Shown piece by piece: positions 27,462-35,342 of a DNA stretch of 64,000 bases. A program made the position numbers and the translations under genes. The first letter of the stretch is position 1. The number at the start of each line of letters is the position of its first letter. The DNA is from Corynebacterium glyciniphilum AJ 3170. Lineage in GTDB: Bacteria > Actinomycetota > Actinomycetes > Mycobacteriales > Mycobacteriaceae. The notes below the pieces were generated by a model that searched no databases, was not told the DNA's origin, and saw nothing but the letters and a program-made list of their open reading frames with translations. The stretch covers positions 186,001 to 250,000 of the forward strand of contig NZ_VDYZ01000001.1 in NCBI RefSeq assembly GCF_007673095.1. Direction: 5' to 3'.

Positions 27462-29036
27462 ATGCGAGACAACTACGACTACATCGTCGTCGGAGCAGGT
27501 TCTTCGGGAGCCGTGGTCGCGTCCCGTCTGAGCGAGGACCCGGCCGTGACCGTCGCGTTGATCGAAGCGGGCCCCACCGACGTGGACAAACCGGAGATCC
27601 TCAACCTTGCGGAATGGCCCGGTCTGCTGGAGTCCGGGTACGACTGGGACTATCCAATCGAGCCCCAGGAGAAGGGGAACTCCCACATGCGTCACGCCCG
27701 GGCGAAGGTTCTCGGTGGCTGCTCGTCGCACAACTCCTGCATCGCTTTCCACACCCCGGCGCAGGATCTCGACCACTGGGTGTCCCTGGGTGCCTCCGGC
27801 TGGGACTCGGAGACCGTGCTTCCGCTGATCAAACGCCTGGAGAACAATGACCGTGAGGGCGAGCACCACGGGCATGACGGTCCCGTCAGGTTGCGCTCGG
27901 TCCCGCACGAGGATCCCGTGGGTGCGGCGATCATCGAGGCCTGTGGACAGCAGGGGCTTCCCAACACCCCGTTCAACGAGGGTGCCACGGTGAACCACGG
28001 TGCCGACTGGTTCCAGATCAACGCCACGGACGAGAATGTCCGGTCGTCCTCCTCGGTGTCCTACCTGCACCCTGTCCTCGACCGGGAGAACCTCGACATC
28101 CTCACCGATCGCCAGGTCTCACGGGTGATCTTCTCCGAGGGGCAGGACGGCACCCCGCAGGCCGTCGGCATCGAGTACCTGGACAACCCCTTCGGCCGGC
28201 TCAAGACGGCGACCGCCGCACGCGAGGTCATCATCTCTGCGGGCGCGATCGACAGCCCGAAGCTCCTGATGCTGTCCGGAATCGGTCCGACCGCGCATCT
28301 CGCCGAGGTCGGTGTGGAGACGCTGGTGGACGCACCCGGTGTCGGTGAGCATCTCCAGGACCACCCTGAAGCGGTGATCTCCTGGGAGTCGAAGGTACCG
28401 ATGACCCGCGACGCCACCCAGTGGTGGGAGATCGGCATCTTCGACATGGTGGACGACGGTGGCGCCGACGGCCTGGGCCTGCCGGACCTGATGATGCACT
28501 ACGGATCGATGCCTTTCGACATGCATACCCGGCGACAGGGGTACCCCACCGCCGACGAGTCGTTCTGCCTGACCCCGAACATCACCCACGCCAAGGGACG
28601 CGGCACGGTCCGGCTACGTTCCTGCGACTTCCGGGACAAACCGAAGGTGGATCCGCGCTACTTCACCGACGAGGACGGTTACGACATGCGGATCGCGGTG
28701 GAAGGAATCAAGCTCGCCCGGAAGATCGTCGCGCAGCCCGCCATGGCGGAGTACGCGGGACGGGAACTGTTCCCCGGGACCGACGTCCAGTCCGACGAGG
28801 ACATCGCCGACTACGTGTCCAGGACGCACAACACCGTCTACCACCCGGCCGGCACAGTGCGTATGGGTGCCACGGATGACCCGATGGCGCCGTTGGACCC
28901 GGAGCTGCGCGTCAAGGGTGTGACGGGTCTGCGGGTCGTCGATGCCTCGGTGATGCCGCAGCTGGTGGCGGTCAACCCGAACATCACCTGCATGCTGATC
29001 GGCGAGCGGGCGGCCGACCTGATCCGCGAAGCCTAG
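27462..29036 (+). CDS. GMC flavoprotein, choline oxidase-like
   Basis: A 524-residue GMC oxidoreductase. The FAD-binding start DYIVVGAGSSGAVVASRL is followed by GGCSSHNSCIAF, where His90 matches the covalent flavin-linking histidine of Arthrobacter choline oxidase (His99 there, from memory). His346 in MHYGS, His461 in HNTVYHPAGTVRMG and Asn505 in NPNIT correspond, each five residues lower, to active-site His351, His466 and Asn510. Overall it reads closer to choline oxidase than to E. coli choline dehydrogenase BetA, so oxygen is the likely acceptor; choline to betaine aldehyde and perhaps on to betaine. AAGGAG at 27451-27456 sets the start. It is the last gene of the betT-betB operon. Confidence 0.88.
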   Translation: MRDNYDYIVVGAGSSGAVVASRLSEDPAVTVALIEAGPTDVDKPEILNLAEWPGLLESGYDWDYPIEPQEKGNSHMRHARAKVLGGCSSHNSCIAFHTPAQDLDHWVSLGASGWDSETVLPLIKRLENNDREGEHHGHDGPVRLRSVPHEDPVGAAIIEACGQQGLPNTPFNEGATVNHGADWFQINATDENVRSSSSVSYLHPVLDRENLDILTDRQVSRVIFSEGQDGTPQAVGIEYLDNPFGRLKTATAAREVIISAGAIDSPKLLMLSGIGPTAHLAEVGVETLVDAPGVGEHLQDHPEAVISWESKVPMTRDATQWWEIGIFDMVDDGGADGLGLPDLMMHYGSMPFDMHTRRQGYPTADESFCLTPNITHAKGRGTVRLRSCDFRDKPKVDPRYFTDEDGYDMRIAVEGIKLARKIVAQPAMAEYAGRELFPGTDVQSDEDIADYVSRTHNTVYHPAGTVRMGATDDPMAPLDPELRVKGVTGLRVVDASVMPQLVAVNPNITCMLIGERAADLIREA

Positions 29037-29052
29037 GCGTGTCTCCCGGACG

Positions 29053-30000
29053 TCAGCGGAAGTCCTGTCGGCAGGATGCCATGGTTCCGTTGTCGTACCC
29101 GGTGGTGAACCAGTACTGGCGCTGCTCGGAGGAACCGTGGGTCCAGGCGTCCGGGTTGACCTGCCCGCCCCCGGCACTCTGGATCGCGTCGTCACCGATC
29201 GCCTGGGCCGAGGTGATGGCCTGGTTGACCTGCTCGGGTGTCACCGGGTCCAGGACGGCGTCCTCGCCCTTGTCGGCATGGGACGCCCAGACGCCGGCGT
29301 AGCAGTCGGCCTGCAGTTCCATCTTCACGGCGTTGGAGTCTTCACCCGGGTCGTCGTAGTCGGACAGTCCCAGGTTCCCCTCGAGATTCTGGATGTGGTG
29401 ACCGAACTCGTGCGCGACGACGTACATCTGTGCGAACGGCCCGTCGGATCCGCCCATGGACGACAGCTGCGAGAAGAAGTCGTCGCCGATGTAGACGGTC
29501 TCGTCGCCCGGGCAGTAGAACGGTCCGGTCTGCGCCGTCGACGCGGTGCCGCATCCGGTGTTGACCTGGCCGTCACCGATGACCAGGCCAGGCTCCGAGT
29601 AGTTGATCCCGGACTGTTCGGGCAGTAGGAACGACCACACGGTGTCGAGCGAGATGGCGGTGCCTTCGATCCGGCAGTCGTCGTAGGTGTTGGCGTCCTC
29701 GACGGTGGTGCAGTGCTCCAGGTTCCCGCCCGCCCCGCTCGCCCTGTCCGGGCCCTGTTCGCTGTCCGTGCTGAACATGCCCAGCCCACCGTTGGCGACG
29801 AAGATCACAGCGGCCACGACAAGGATCCCGGGAATACCGAAGCGCCGGCCGACCCTGCTCATCAGGAGCATGCCCAGGATCCCACCGCCGCGGTTGCCGC
29901 CCGGGCGCCCACCGCCACCGATGCCGAAACCACCGCCGCCTGAACTCCCACCGGAGCGGGCCCGTCCACCCATACCGGACAGGTTGTTGTTGAAGGACAT
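29053..30000 (-). CDS. YpfJ-type neutral zinc metallopeptidase
   Basis: A 315-residue membrane-anchored protein. The Gly/Arg-rich N-terminus (residues 1-50) leads into a single membrane helix (about residues 55-75). The extracytoplasmic domain carries HEFGH, the H-E-x-x-H zinc motif, and ELQADCYAGVWA, whose Glu is the expected third ligand. The paired Cys residues in CTTVEDANTYDDC and CGTAS to FYC may form disulfides. Family members are named for similarity to zinc peptidases; substrates are unknown. It converges with the choline oxidase gene and diverges from a small ORF. Confidence 0.88.
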   Translation of the reverse strand: MSFNNNLSGMGGRARSGGSSGGGGFGIGGGGRPGGNRGGGILGMLLMSRVGRRFGIPGILVVAAVIFVANGGLGMFSTDSEQGPDRASGAGGNLEHCTTVEDANTYDDCRIEGTAISLDTVWSFLLPEQSGINYSEPGLVIGDGQVNTGCGTASTAQTGPFYCPGDETVYIGDDFFSQLSSMGGSDGPFAQMYVVAHEFGHHIQNLEGNLGLSDYDDPGEDSNAVKMELQADCYAGVWASHADKGEDAVLDPVTPEQVNQAITSAQAIGDDAIQSAGGGQVNPDAWTHGSSEQRQYWFTTGYDNGTMASCRQDFR

Positions 30001-30006
30001 GGTGGC

Positions 30007-30012
30007 AGTGTA
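30007..30012 (-). promoter_or_regulatory. -10 element, probable leaderless start of the metallopeptidase gene
   Basis: On the reverse strand TACACT is followed by six bases and the ATG at 30000; no ribosome-binding site intervenes. Confidence 0.5.
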
Positions 30013-30053
30013 GCGGGCAGGCGGCGACCGTAGGGACGCGTAGACGCGTGTGG

Positions 30054-30071
30054 CTCATGTGACTCATGTGG
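30054..30071 (+). repeat. tandem 9-base repeat upstream of small ORF
   Basis: CTCATGTGA and CTCATGTGG lie head to tail, centred about 45 bases before the -10 hexamer at 30105. Two copies of the palindrome ACGCGT (30036-30041 and 30044-30049) lie just upstream. The spacing suits an activator or repressor site for one of the two divergent genes. Confidence 0.5.
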
Positions 30072-30104
30072 CACGGTGCAGCTGCGCTTTGTGACGCGGA
30101 AGAC

Positions 30105-30110
30105 TATACT
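30105..30110 (+). promoter_or_regulatory. -10 element of the small ORF
   Basis: TATACT is the best -10 match in this window. No -35 at 16-18 bases is convincing, so an activator may be needed. Confidence 0.5.
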
Positions 30111-30112
30111 TC

Positions 30113-30140
30113 GATTCACATCTGCCGTGAATCACGGCAG
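30113..30140 (+). promoter_or_regulatory. two overlapping palindromes at the 5' end of the small-ORF transcript
   Basis: GATTCAC (30113-30119) pairs with GTGAATC (30127-30133). CTGCCGTG (30122-30129) pairs with CACGGCAG (30133-30140) across an AAT loop. They share bases, so only one can form at a time. The second would be a strong stem-loop within the first 25 bases of the mRNA. Confidence 0.6.
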
Positions 30141-30186
30141 GGATGACTGACAGAGACCCCCAACGACCCGCAGGAGTACCGGAACA

Positions 30187-30318
30187 ATGGACATCATCGC
30201 CCTCGCACAGCAGGCCCTCGACGCAGGGGACTGGGCGGCCTACAGCAACTGGGACATCGCCCAGCAGATCTACGACGCCACCCTGGGCCGGATCAACTGG
30301 GACGGCATCGGCGCCTGA
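30187..30318 (+). CDS. 43-residue acidic small protein, function unknown
   Basis: The ORF begins MDIIALAQQALDAGDWAAY and ends GRINWDGIGA. It has three Trp, six Asp and one basic residue, no signal peptide, and a partly amphipathic helical pattern. Support for coding: AGGAG at 30172-30176 ten bases before the ATG, a strong -10 hexamer (30105-30110) and a leader hairpin. It is too short for usual gene finding and no family is recognised. Corynebacterial outer-membrane porins (PorA, PorH) are also tiny, acidic, helical and lack signal peptides; that resemblance is only in general character and is speculative. Confidence 0.6.
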   Translation: MDIIALAQQALDAGDWAAYSNWDIAQQIYDATLGRINWDGIGA

Positions 30319-30352
30319 CGGGCTGTAACGGTGGGTGCCGACCTGGCGGCGG

Positions 30353-30694
30353 TCAGATGACCCCGGCCGATTTCAGATCGCTTCCCAACCTCGCCAGCAG
30401 GAGACCGATCACCGACAGCATGCTGATCCCGAGACAGGCCATTCCGCTGATCCAGGAGCTCTCCGTCCCTGTCGCCATGCCGTAGATCAGCGCGACGGCG
30501 GCGACCAGAGCGGAGACGAACAGGACGATCTGACTGGTCAGCCAGAACAGTCGGTACGGGTCCCGCGAATCCAACGGAGTGACCACCGTGTCCTCGACGG
30601 TGACCTGGTCGGCGATACCGTCGGAGTCGGGGTGGCGTTGCCGCCCCTGGGCCTGTGCGCCGTCGTCCGGTGTCGGGGAAGCATTCTCTGCCAT
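30353..30694 (-). CDS. small two-helix membrane protein, function unknown
   Basis: A 113-residue protein with a hydrophilic, Asp/Gln-rich N-terminal half and two membrane helices in the second half (about residues 50-72 and 80-100), ending LLLARLGSDLKSAGVI. I do not recognise a family. The ATG at 30694 is chosen because AAAGGA lies eight bases upstream; the frame is open for 29 more codons. It faces the 43-residue ORF tail to tail and diverges from aspS. Confidence 0.7.
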   Translation of the reverse strand: MAENASPTPDDGAQAQGRQRHPDSDGIADQVTVEDTVVTPLDSRDPYRLFWLTSQIVLFVSALVAAVALIYGMATGTESSWISGMACLGISMLSVIGLLLARLGSDLKSAGVI

Positions 30695-30776
30695 GATGAC
30701 CGTCCTTTCATCTCGGTCGACTTTCGACCTCACCCTCCAGCATGCCACCGTTGTTCCCCGTGCGGCGACGGGGTAG

Positions 30777-30782
30777 TACACT
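30777..30782 (+). promoter_or_regulatory. -10 element of aspS
   Basis: TACACT lies 79 bases before the aspS start, leaving an untranslated leader with AAAGGA close to the start codon. The -35 is unclear. Confidence 0.4.
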
Positions 30783-30861
30783 GGGCCGCTGATATCGAGC
30801 CACCGGCGGCATCACCGTGCCGACCGGGGTTATTCCGAACTATCCGAAAGGACAACGCGAC

Positions 30862-32646
30862 GTGCTGCGGACCCATCTTTGTGGTGACCTTCGCTCCGAC
30901 CACATCGGCGAGGAGGTAACCCTCACCGGATGGGTCTCCCGTCGACGGGACCACGGTGGAGTGATCTTCATCGACCTGCGTGACCGCTCCGGACTCGCCC
31001 AGGTGGTGTTCCGTGAGAACGAGGTCGCCGAGCGGGCGCACGCGCTGCGTAGCGAGTACTGCCTGCGTGTCACCGGTGTCGTGGAAGCCCGCCCGGAAGG
31101 TTCCGAGAACCCGAACCTGGCGTCGGGTGACATCGAGCTCAACGTCTCCGGCCTCGAGATCCTCAACGAGTCCGCGGCACTTCCGTTCCAGATCGACGAC
31201 TCCGCCAGCGGGGGAGAGGTCGGCGAGGAGACCCGCCTGAAGTACCGCTACCTGGACCTGCGCCGGGACAACCAGGCCCGCGCACTGCGTCTGCGCTCCA
31301 AGGTGAATGCCGCGGCGCGCAGCGTCCTGATCGACCAGGACTTCACCGAGATCGAGACGCCGACCCTCACCCGCTCCACCCCCGAGGGGGCCCGGGACTT
31401 CCTGGTACCGGCCCGCCTGCGCCCGGGAAGCTTCTACGCCCTGCCGCAGTCTCCCCAGCTGTTCAAGCAGCTGCTGATGGTCTCGGGCATGGAGCGTTAC
31501 TTCCAGATCGCGCGATGCTACCGCGACGAAGACTTCCGTGCCGACCGCCAGCCGGAGTTCACCCAGCTGGACGTGGAGATGAGCTTTGTCGACCAGGAGG
31601 ACGTCATCGCCCTGGCCGAGGAGATCCTGGCCGCCGTGTGGAAGCAGATCGGTTACGAGATCTCCGCCCCCATCCCGCGGATCACCTACGCCGACGCAAT
31701 GCGTCGTTACGGGTCCGACAAGCCTGACCTGCGTTTCGACATCGAGATCACCGAGTGCACCGAGTTCTTCGAGAACACGTCCTTCCGCGTCTTCAAGTCC
31801 GACTACGTCGGTGCCGTGGTCATGGACGGCGGTGCGTCGCAGCCCCGTCGTACCCTCGACGCCTGGCAGGACTGGGCCAAGCAGCGGGGGGCCAAGGGAC
31901 TGGCCTACATCCTCGTCGGCGAGGACGGCACGCTGTCGGGCCCGGTGGCCAAGAACATCACCGAGGCCGAACGTGAGGGCATTGCCGCACATGTCGGCGC
32001 GAAGCCGGGCGACTGCATCTTCTTCGCCGCCGGCGACGTGAAGTCCTCCCGCGCGCTGCTGGGTGCCGCCCGCGGCGAGATCGCAGAGCGGCTCGGACTG
32101 ATCAAGGACGGCGACTGGGCATTCACCTGGGTCGTGGACGCGCCACTGTTCGAGCCCGCGGCCGACGCCACCGCCTCCGGCGACGTCGCACTCGGGAACT
32201 CGGCGTGGACCGCGGTCCACCACGCCTTCACCTCTCCGAAGCCTGAGTGGATCGACACCTTCGACGAGAACCCCGGCGAGGCCACCGCCTACGCCTACGA
32301 CATCGTCTGCAACGGCAACGAGATCGGTGGCGGGTCGATCCGTATCCACCGCCGCGACATCCAGGAGCGGGTCTTCGCGGTCATGGGCATCTCCGAGGAG
32401 GAGGCCCGCGAGAAGTTCGGCTTCCTGCTCGACGCCTTCGCCTTCGGAGCCCCGCCCCACGGCGGCATCGCCTTCGGCTGGGACCGCATCGTCTCTCTCC
32501 TCGGCGGTTACGACTCCATCCGTGACGTCATCGCATTTCCTAAGTCCGGTGGCGGCGTCGACCCGTTGACCGACGCCCCCGGCGAGATCACCGCGCAGCA
32601 GCGCAAGGAGTCCGGGATCGACGCAAAACCCAAGAAGAACGCCTGA
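30862..32646 (+). CDS. aspS: aspartyl-tRNA synthetase
   Basis: Class II synthetase of the bacterial type, 594 residues: an N-terminal OB-fold anticodon domain ([16 protein letters not shown]), catalytic core with [19 protein letters not shown] and [19 protein letters not shown], a GAD insert, and the final [11 protein letters not shown] motif 3. The frame is open upstream, but the GTG at 30862 follows AAAGGA at 30847-30852, and homologous sequence begins there. Many actinobacteria use such an enzyme also for tRNA-Asn with GatCAB; I cannot tell from this window. Confidence 0.95.
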   Translation: MLRTHLCGDLRSDHIGEEVTLTGWVSRRRDHGGVIFIDLRDRSGLAQVVFRENEVAERAHALRSEYCLRVTGVVEARPEGSENPNLASGDIELNVSGLEILNESAALPFQIDDSASGGEVGEETRLKYRYLDLRRDNQARALRLRSKVNAAARSVLIDQDFTEIETPTLTRSTPEGARDFLVPARLRPGSFYALPQSPQLFKQLLMVSGMERYFQIARCYRDEDFRADRQPEFTQLDVEMSFVDQEDVIALAEEILAAVWKQIGYEISAPIPRITYADAMRRYGSDKPDLRFDIEITECTEFFENTSFRVFKSDYVGAVVMDGGASQPRRTLDAWQDWAKQRGAKGLAYILVGEDGTLSGPVAKNITEAEREGIAAHVGAKPGDCIFFAAGDVKSSRALLGAARGEIAERLGLIKDGDWAFTWVVDAPLFEPAADATASGDVALGNSAWTAVHHAFTSPKPEWIDTFDENPGEATAYAYDIVCNGNEIGGGSIRIHRRDIQERVFAVMGISEEEAREKFGFLLDAFAFGAPPHGGIAFGWDRIVSLLGGYDSIRDVIAFPKSGGGVDPLTDAPGEITAQQRKESGIDAKPKKNA

Positions 32647-32687
32647 GTCCTTCGACCATGGAGGGACGTCCGAGAGAGGACAACGAC

Positions 32688-33896
32688 GTGCTGAGCATAG
32701 ACGACGCACTGGCCCGTGCCACACACCTGCTGGGGAGCCGTTTCGGCGGTACCCCGGAGCTGACGCACCCGGAGAATCTCGGGGGCAGCGGGGATTCGCT
32801 GGTCATCCGGGTGAAGGTCTCGCCGAACCCGTTCCTCCAGGAGCGCACGGTCGTCATCAAGCAGCTGCCACCGGTGACGTCGGGGGAGAACGGCCGACGC
32901 GGCGACGCGGATGCCGAGGCCATCTCGGCGATGATCCGAGAGGTGGTGGCCTACCAGTACACCAACACCCTCGCCGAGGAGCACCGTCCCGGGCCACAGC
33001 TGCTCGCCCATGACATCGACGAGCGCATCATGGTGCTGTCGGATTCGGGTGACGGACGCAACTACTCCGACATCCTCACGATGGACGATGAGACGGACCG
33101 GGCCGCCGCGCTGCGCAAGCTGGGGCGGGCCCTGGGACGCATGCATGTGGCGACCGCAGACGGCCAGGAGGCCTTCGACACGCTCAACCGTCGCCAGCAC
33201 TCGCGGCACAACCTTCCCGCCTCCCGCGTGACCGACCGGGACGTCGACGTCGCCGCCCTGGTCGAGCAGGGTCTCGACCTGCTCCGTCGCAGCGGTGTCA
33301 CGGTCGACCCCACGGTGGAGGAGTTCGCCCACGAGGCCGGTCAGCGCCAGTCCCGTACCCGGGTGCAGGCGTTCACCCCGTTCGACCTGACCCCCGACAA
33401 CATCATGCTCGCCGACACCGTGGTCTTCCTCGACTACGAGTGGGCGGGGTTCCGTGACATCGTCTCGGACGTCGCCTGCGTGATCGCCGGCTTCCCCCAC
33501 GACATCACCACTCCGCTGCTGGACTCCGAGGAACTCCGCGAGTTCATCGAGTCGTGGTCGACCGAGGTGTCGGTGGTCTGGCCCGCGGTGCGTGAGGAGG
33601 GCCGTCTGGAGAAGGCGTTGATGGCTTCTCTCGTCGGTTGGGCGCTGATGAGCCTGTCCCTGCTCTACCACGGCACTCTCGCGGTCATCGAGACCTCCGG
33701 TTCCGCCGCCGAGGGGGTGCGTCGCCTCGACCACATGCCGAGTGAGCACCTCTCCGACCTCGCCACGACAGTGGAGGCCGTACGTCGGTTCGCCGACCGT
33801 AACCAGGTTGACGAGCGGTTCACCGCCGTCCGCGACTTCGCCGCCGAGCTGCTGGCCACCCTGGCCAAGCTCGGGGCACAGCCACAGATCCGTTAG
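32688..33896 (+). CDS. aminoglycoside-phosphotransferase-like (kinase-fold) protein
   Basis: A 402-residue protein with the protein-kinase-like fold of the APH family: [11 protein letters not shown] looks like the ATP-anchoring lysine strand, [19 protein letters not shown] the hinge, and [13 protein letters not shown] the catalytic loop. The usual H-G-D of that loop is here P-F-D, keeping the catalytic Asp and the metal-binding Asn. [11 protein letters not shown] supplies the second metal Asp. Substrate unknown; resistance activity should not be assumed. GTG at 32688 follows AGAGGA at 32675-32680; an ATG at 32658 has no ribosome-binding site. It lies between aspS and rarA on the same strand. 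Confidence 0.75.
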   Translation: MLSIDDALARATHLLGSRFGGTPELTHPENLGGSGDSLVIRVKVSPNPFLQERTVVIKQLPPVTSGENGRRGDADAEAISAMIREVVAYQYTNTLAEEHRPGPQLLAHDIDERIMVLSDSGDGRNYSDILTMDDETDRAAALRKLGRALGRMHVATADGQEAFDTLNRRQHSRHNLPASRVTDRDVDVAALVEQGLDLLRRSGVTVDPTVEEFAHEAGQRQSRTRVQAFTPFDLTPDNIMLADTVVFLDYEWAGFRDIVSDVACVIAGFPHDITTPLLDSEELREFIESWSTEVSVVWPAVREEGRLEKALMASLVGWALMSLSLLYHGTLAVIETSGSAAEGVRRLDHMPSEHLSDLATTVEAVRRFADRNQVDERFTAVRDFAAELLATLAKLGAQPQIR

Positions 33897-33910
33897 AGCC
33901 GGTCGGTGTG

Positions 33911-35284
33911 ATGAACGGAGACGACAGCCTCTTCGACGTCCCTGCCGCGGGTGGCGGTGACGGTGAGCCCGCACCGACCCGGTCGGCGGACTCCTACTTC
34001 CACCCGGGGGCTCACGCTCCGCTGGCGGTCCGGATGCGTCCGCGTTCGCTGGACGAGGTCGTCGGACAGTCCCATGTCCTCGGGGACAATTCTCCGCTGC
34101 GTCGTCTCATCGACGGCCGTGGGGACTCCTCCGTCATCCTCTACGGCCCTCCCGGGACGGGCAAGACCACGGTGGCTTCCCTGGTGGCCGGCGCCTCCGG
34201 CCGCCGGTTCGAAGCGCTGTCCGCCCTGAATGCCGGGGTGAAGGAGGTGCGCTCGGTCATCGACAATGCCCGGCGGCTCCTGAGCCGCGGGGAGTCGACG
34301 GTGCTGTTCATCGACGAGGTCCACCGTTTCTCCAAGACCCAGCAGGACGCCCTGCTGGGGGCGGTGGAGAACAGGACCGTGCTGCTGGTCGCCGCCACCA
34401 CCGAGAACCCGAGTTTCTCGGTGGTGTCACCGTTGCTGTCCCGCTCCCTTCTCGTCCAGCTCCGACCGTTGCAGGACGACGACATCGCCACCCTGCTCTC
34501 CAGAGCCGCGGCCGATCCGCGGGGGTACGACGGCGCGGTGACCCTCGAGGACGACGCCCGTGACCTGCTCGCGGCTCTCGCCGCCGGCGACGCCCGACGG
34601 GGGTTGACCTACCTGGAGGCAGCGGTCGAAGGGATCGGGGACCGGACGGTACTCACCGTCGAGGATGTCCGGGCCTCCACCGACCGCGCCGTGGCACGGT
34701 ACGACCGGGACGGTGACCAGCACTACGACATCACCAGCGCCTTCGTGAAGTCGTTGCGCGGCTCGGACCCGGATGCGGCCCTGCACTACCTGGCACGCAT
34801 GATCGACGCGGGGGAGGACCCCCGGTTCATCGCCCGCCGGCTGGTGATCCACGCCTCCGAGGACGTCGGCATGGCCGATCCGACGGCACTGCAGGTCGCC
34901 GTGGCCGCCCACCAGGCGGTCAGCTTCATCGGTATGCCGGAGGGACGGATCCCCCTGGCGCAGGCCACGGTGCACATCGCCACCGCTGCCAAGTCGAACT
35001 CGGTGATCCGGGGTATCGACGCCGCCTTGGCCGATGTGCGGGACGGCCGCGGTCCGGTGGTGCCGCCGCACCTGCGGGACGGCCACTACTCCGGGGCGGA
35101 AGCACTGGGCAATGCCGTCGGCTACCGCTACCCGCACGACGACCCCCGTGGTGTCCTCCGGCAGGACTATCTGCCGGAGGATCTCGCCGCGGCACGGTAC
35201 TACGAGCCGACCGACCACGGTCGCGAGCACACCCTCCGTACCCGGCTGGAGACCCTTCGCGGCATCGTCCGGGGTAACGGGTAG
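33911..35284 (+). CDS. rarA: replication-associated recombination ATPase RarA
   Basis: AAA+ protein of 457 residues related to clamp loaders and RuvB, acting at stalled replication forks. It has [15 protein letters not shown], Walker [10 protein letters not shown], Walker [11 protein letters not shown], sensor [10 protein letters not shown], and the C-terminal tetramerisation region with [18 protein letters not shown]. The first 35 residues are variable. ATG at 33911 is preferred over the adjacent in-frame GTG at 33908; neither has a strong ribosome-binding site. Confidence 0.93.
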   Translation: MNGDDSLFDVPAAGGGDGEPAPTRSADSYFHPGAHAPLAVRMRPRSLDEVVGQSHVLGDNSPLRRLIDGRGDSSVILYGPPGTGKTTVASLVAGASGRRFEALSALNAGVKEVRSVIDNARRLLSRGESTVLFIDEVHRFSKTQQDALLGAVENRTVLLVAATTENPSFSVVSPLLSRSLLVQLRPLQDDDIATLLSRAAADPRGYDGAVTLEDDARDLLAALAAGDARRGLTYLEAAVEGIGDRTVLTVEDVRASTDRAVARYDRDGDQHYDITSAFVKSLRGSDPDAALHYLARMIDAGEDPRFIARRLVIHASEDVGMADPTALQVAVAAHQAVSFIGMPEGRIPLAQATVHIATAAKSNSVIRGIDAALADVRDGRGPVVPPHLRDGHYSGAEALGNAVGYRYPHDDPRGVLRQDYLPEDLAAARYYEPTDHGREHTLRTRLETLRGIVRGNG

Positions 35285-35287
35285 ACT
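35282..35287 (+). promoter_or_regulatory. -10 element of alaS
   Basis: TAGACT overlaps the rarA stop and lies 55 bases before the alaS start. The -35 is not clear. Confidence 0.4.
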
Positions 35288-35342
35288 GTTTCCGGTTAAG
35301 ACACCGTGTCGACGATTCAGCTATCAAGAAGGTTCCGTAACT

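Noticed and set aside
30143..30328. Alternative 61-codon frame overlapping the small ORF
   Set aside because: Its composition (Thr, Ser, Pro, Arg) is that of an out-of-frame shadow and it has no ribosome-binding site, unlike the 43-codon frame at 30187.
32688..33896. Antibiotic resistance gene (aminoglycoside phosphotransferase)
   Set aside because: The fold is shared but the catalytic loop differs and the gene sits in core chromosome order, so a resistance call is not supported.
35034..35342. Upstream extension of the alaS frame by 103 codons
   Set aside because: It overlaps rarA in another frame and has no conserved sequence; alanyl-tRNA synthetase homology begins at the GTG at 35343.
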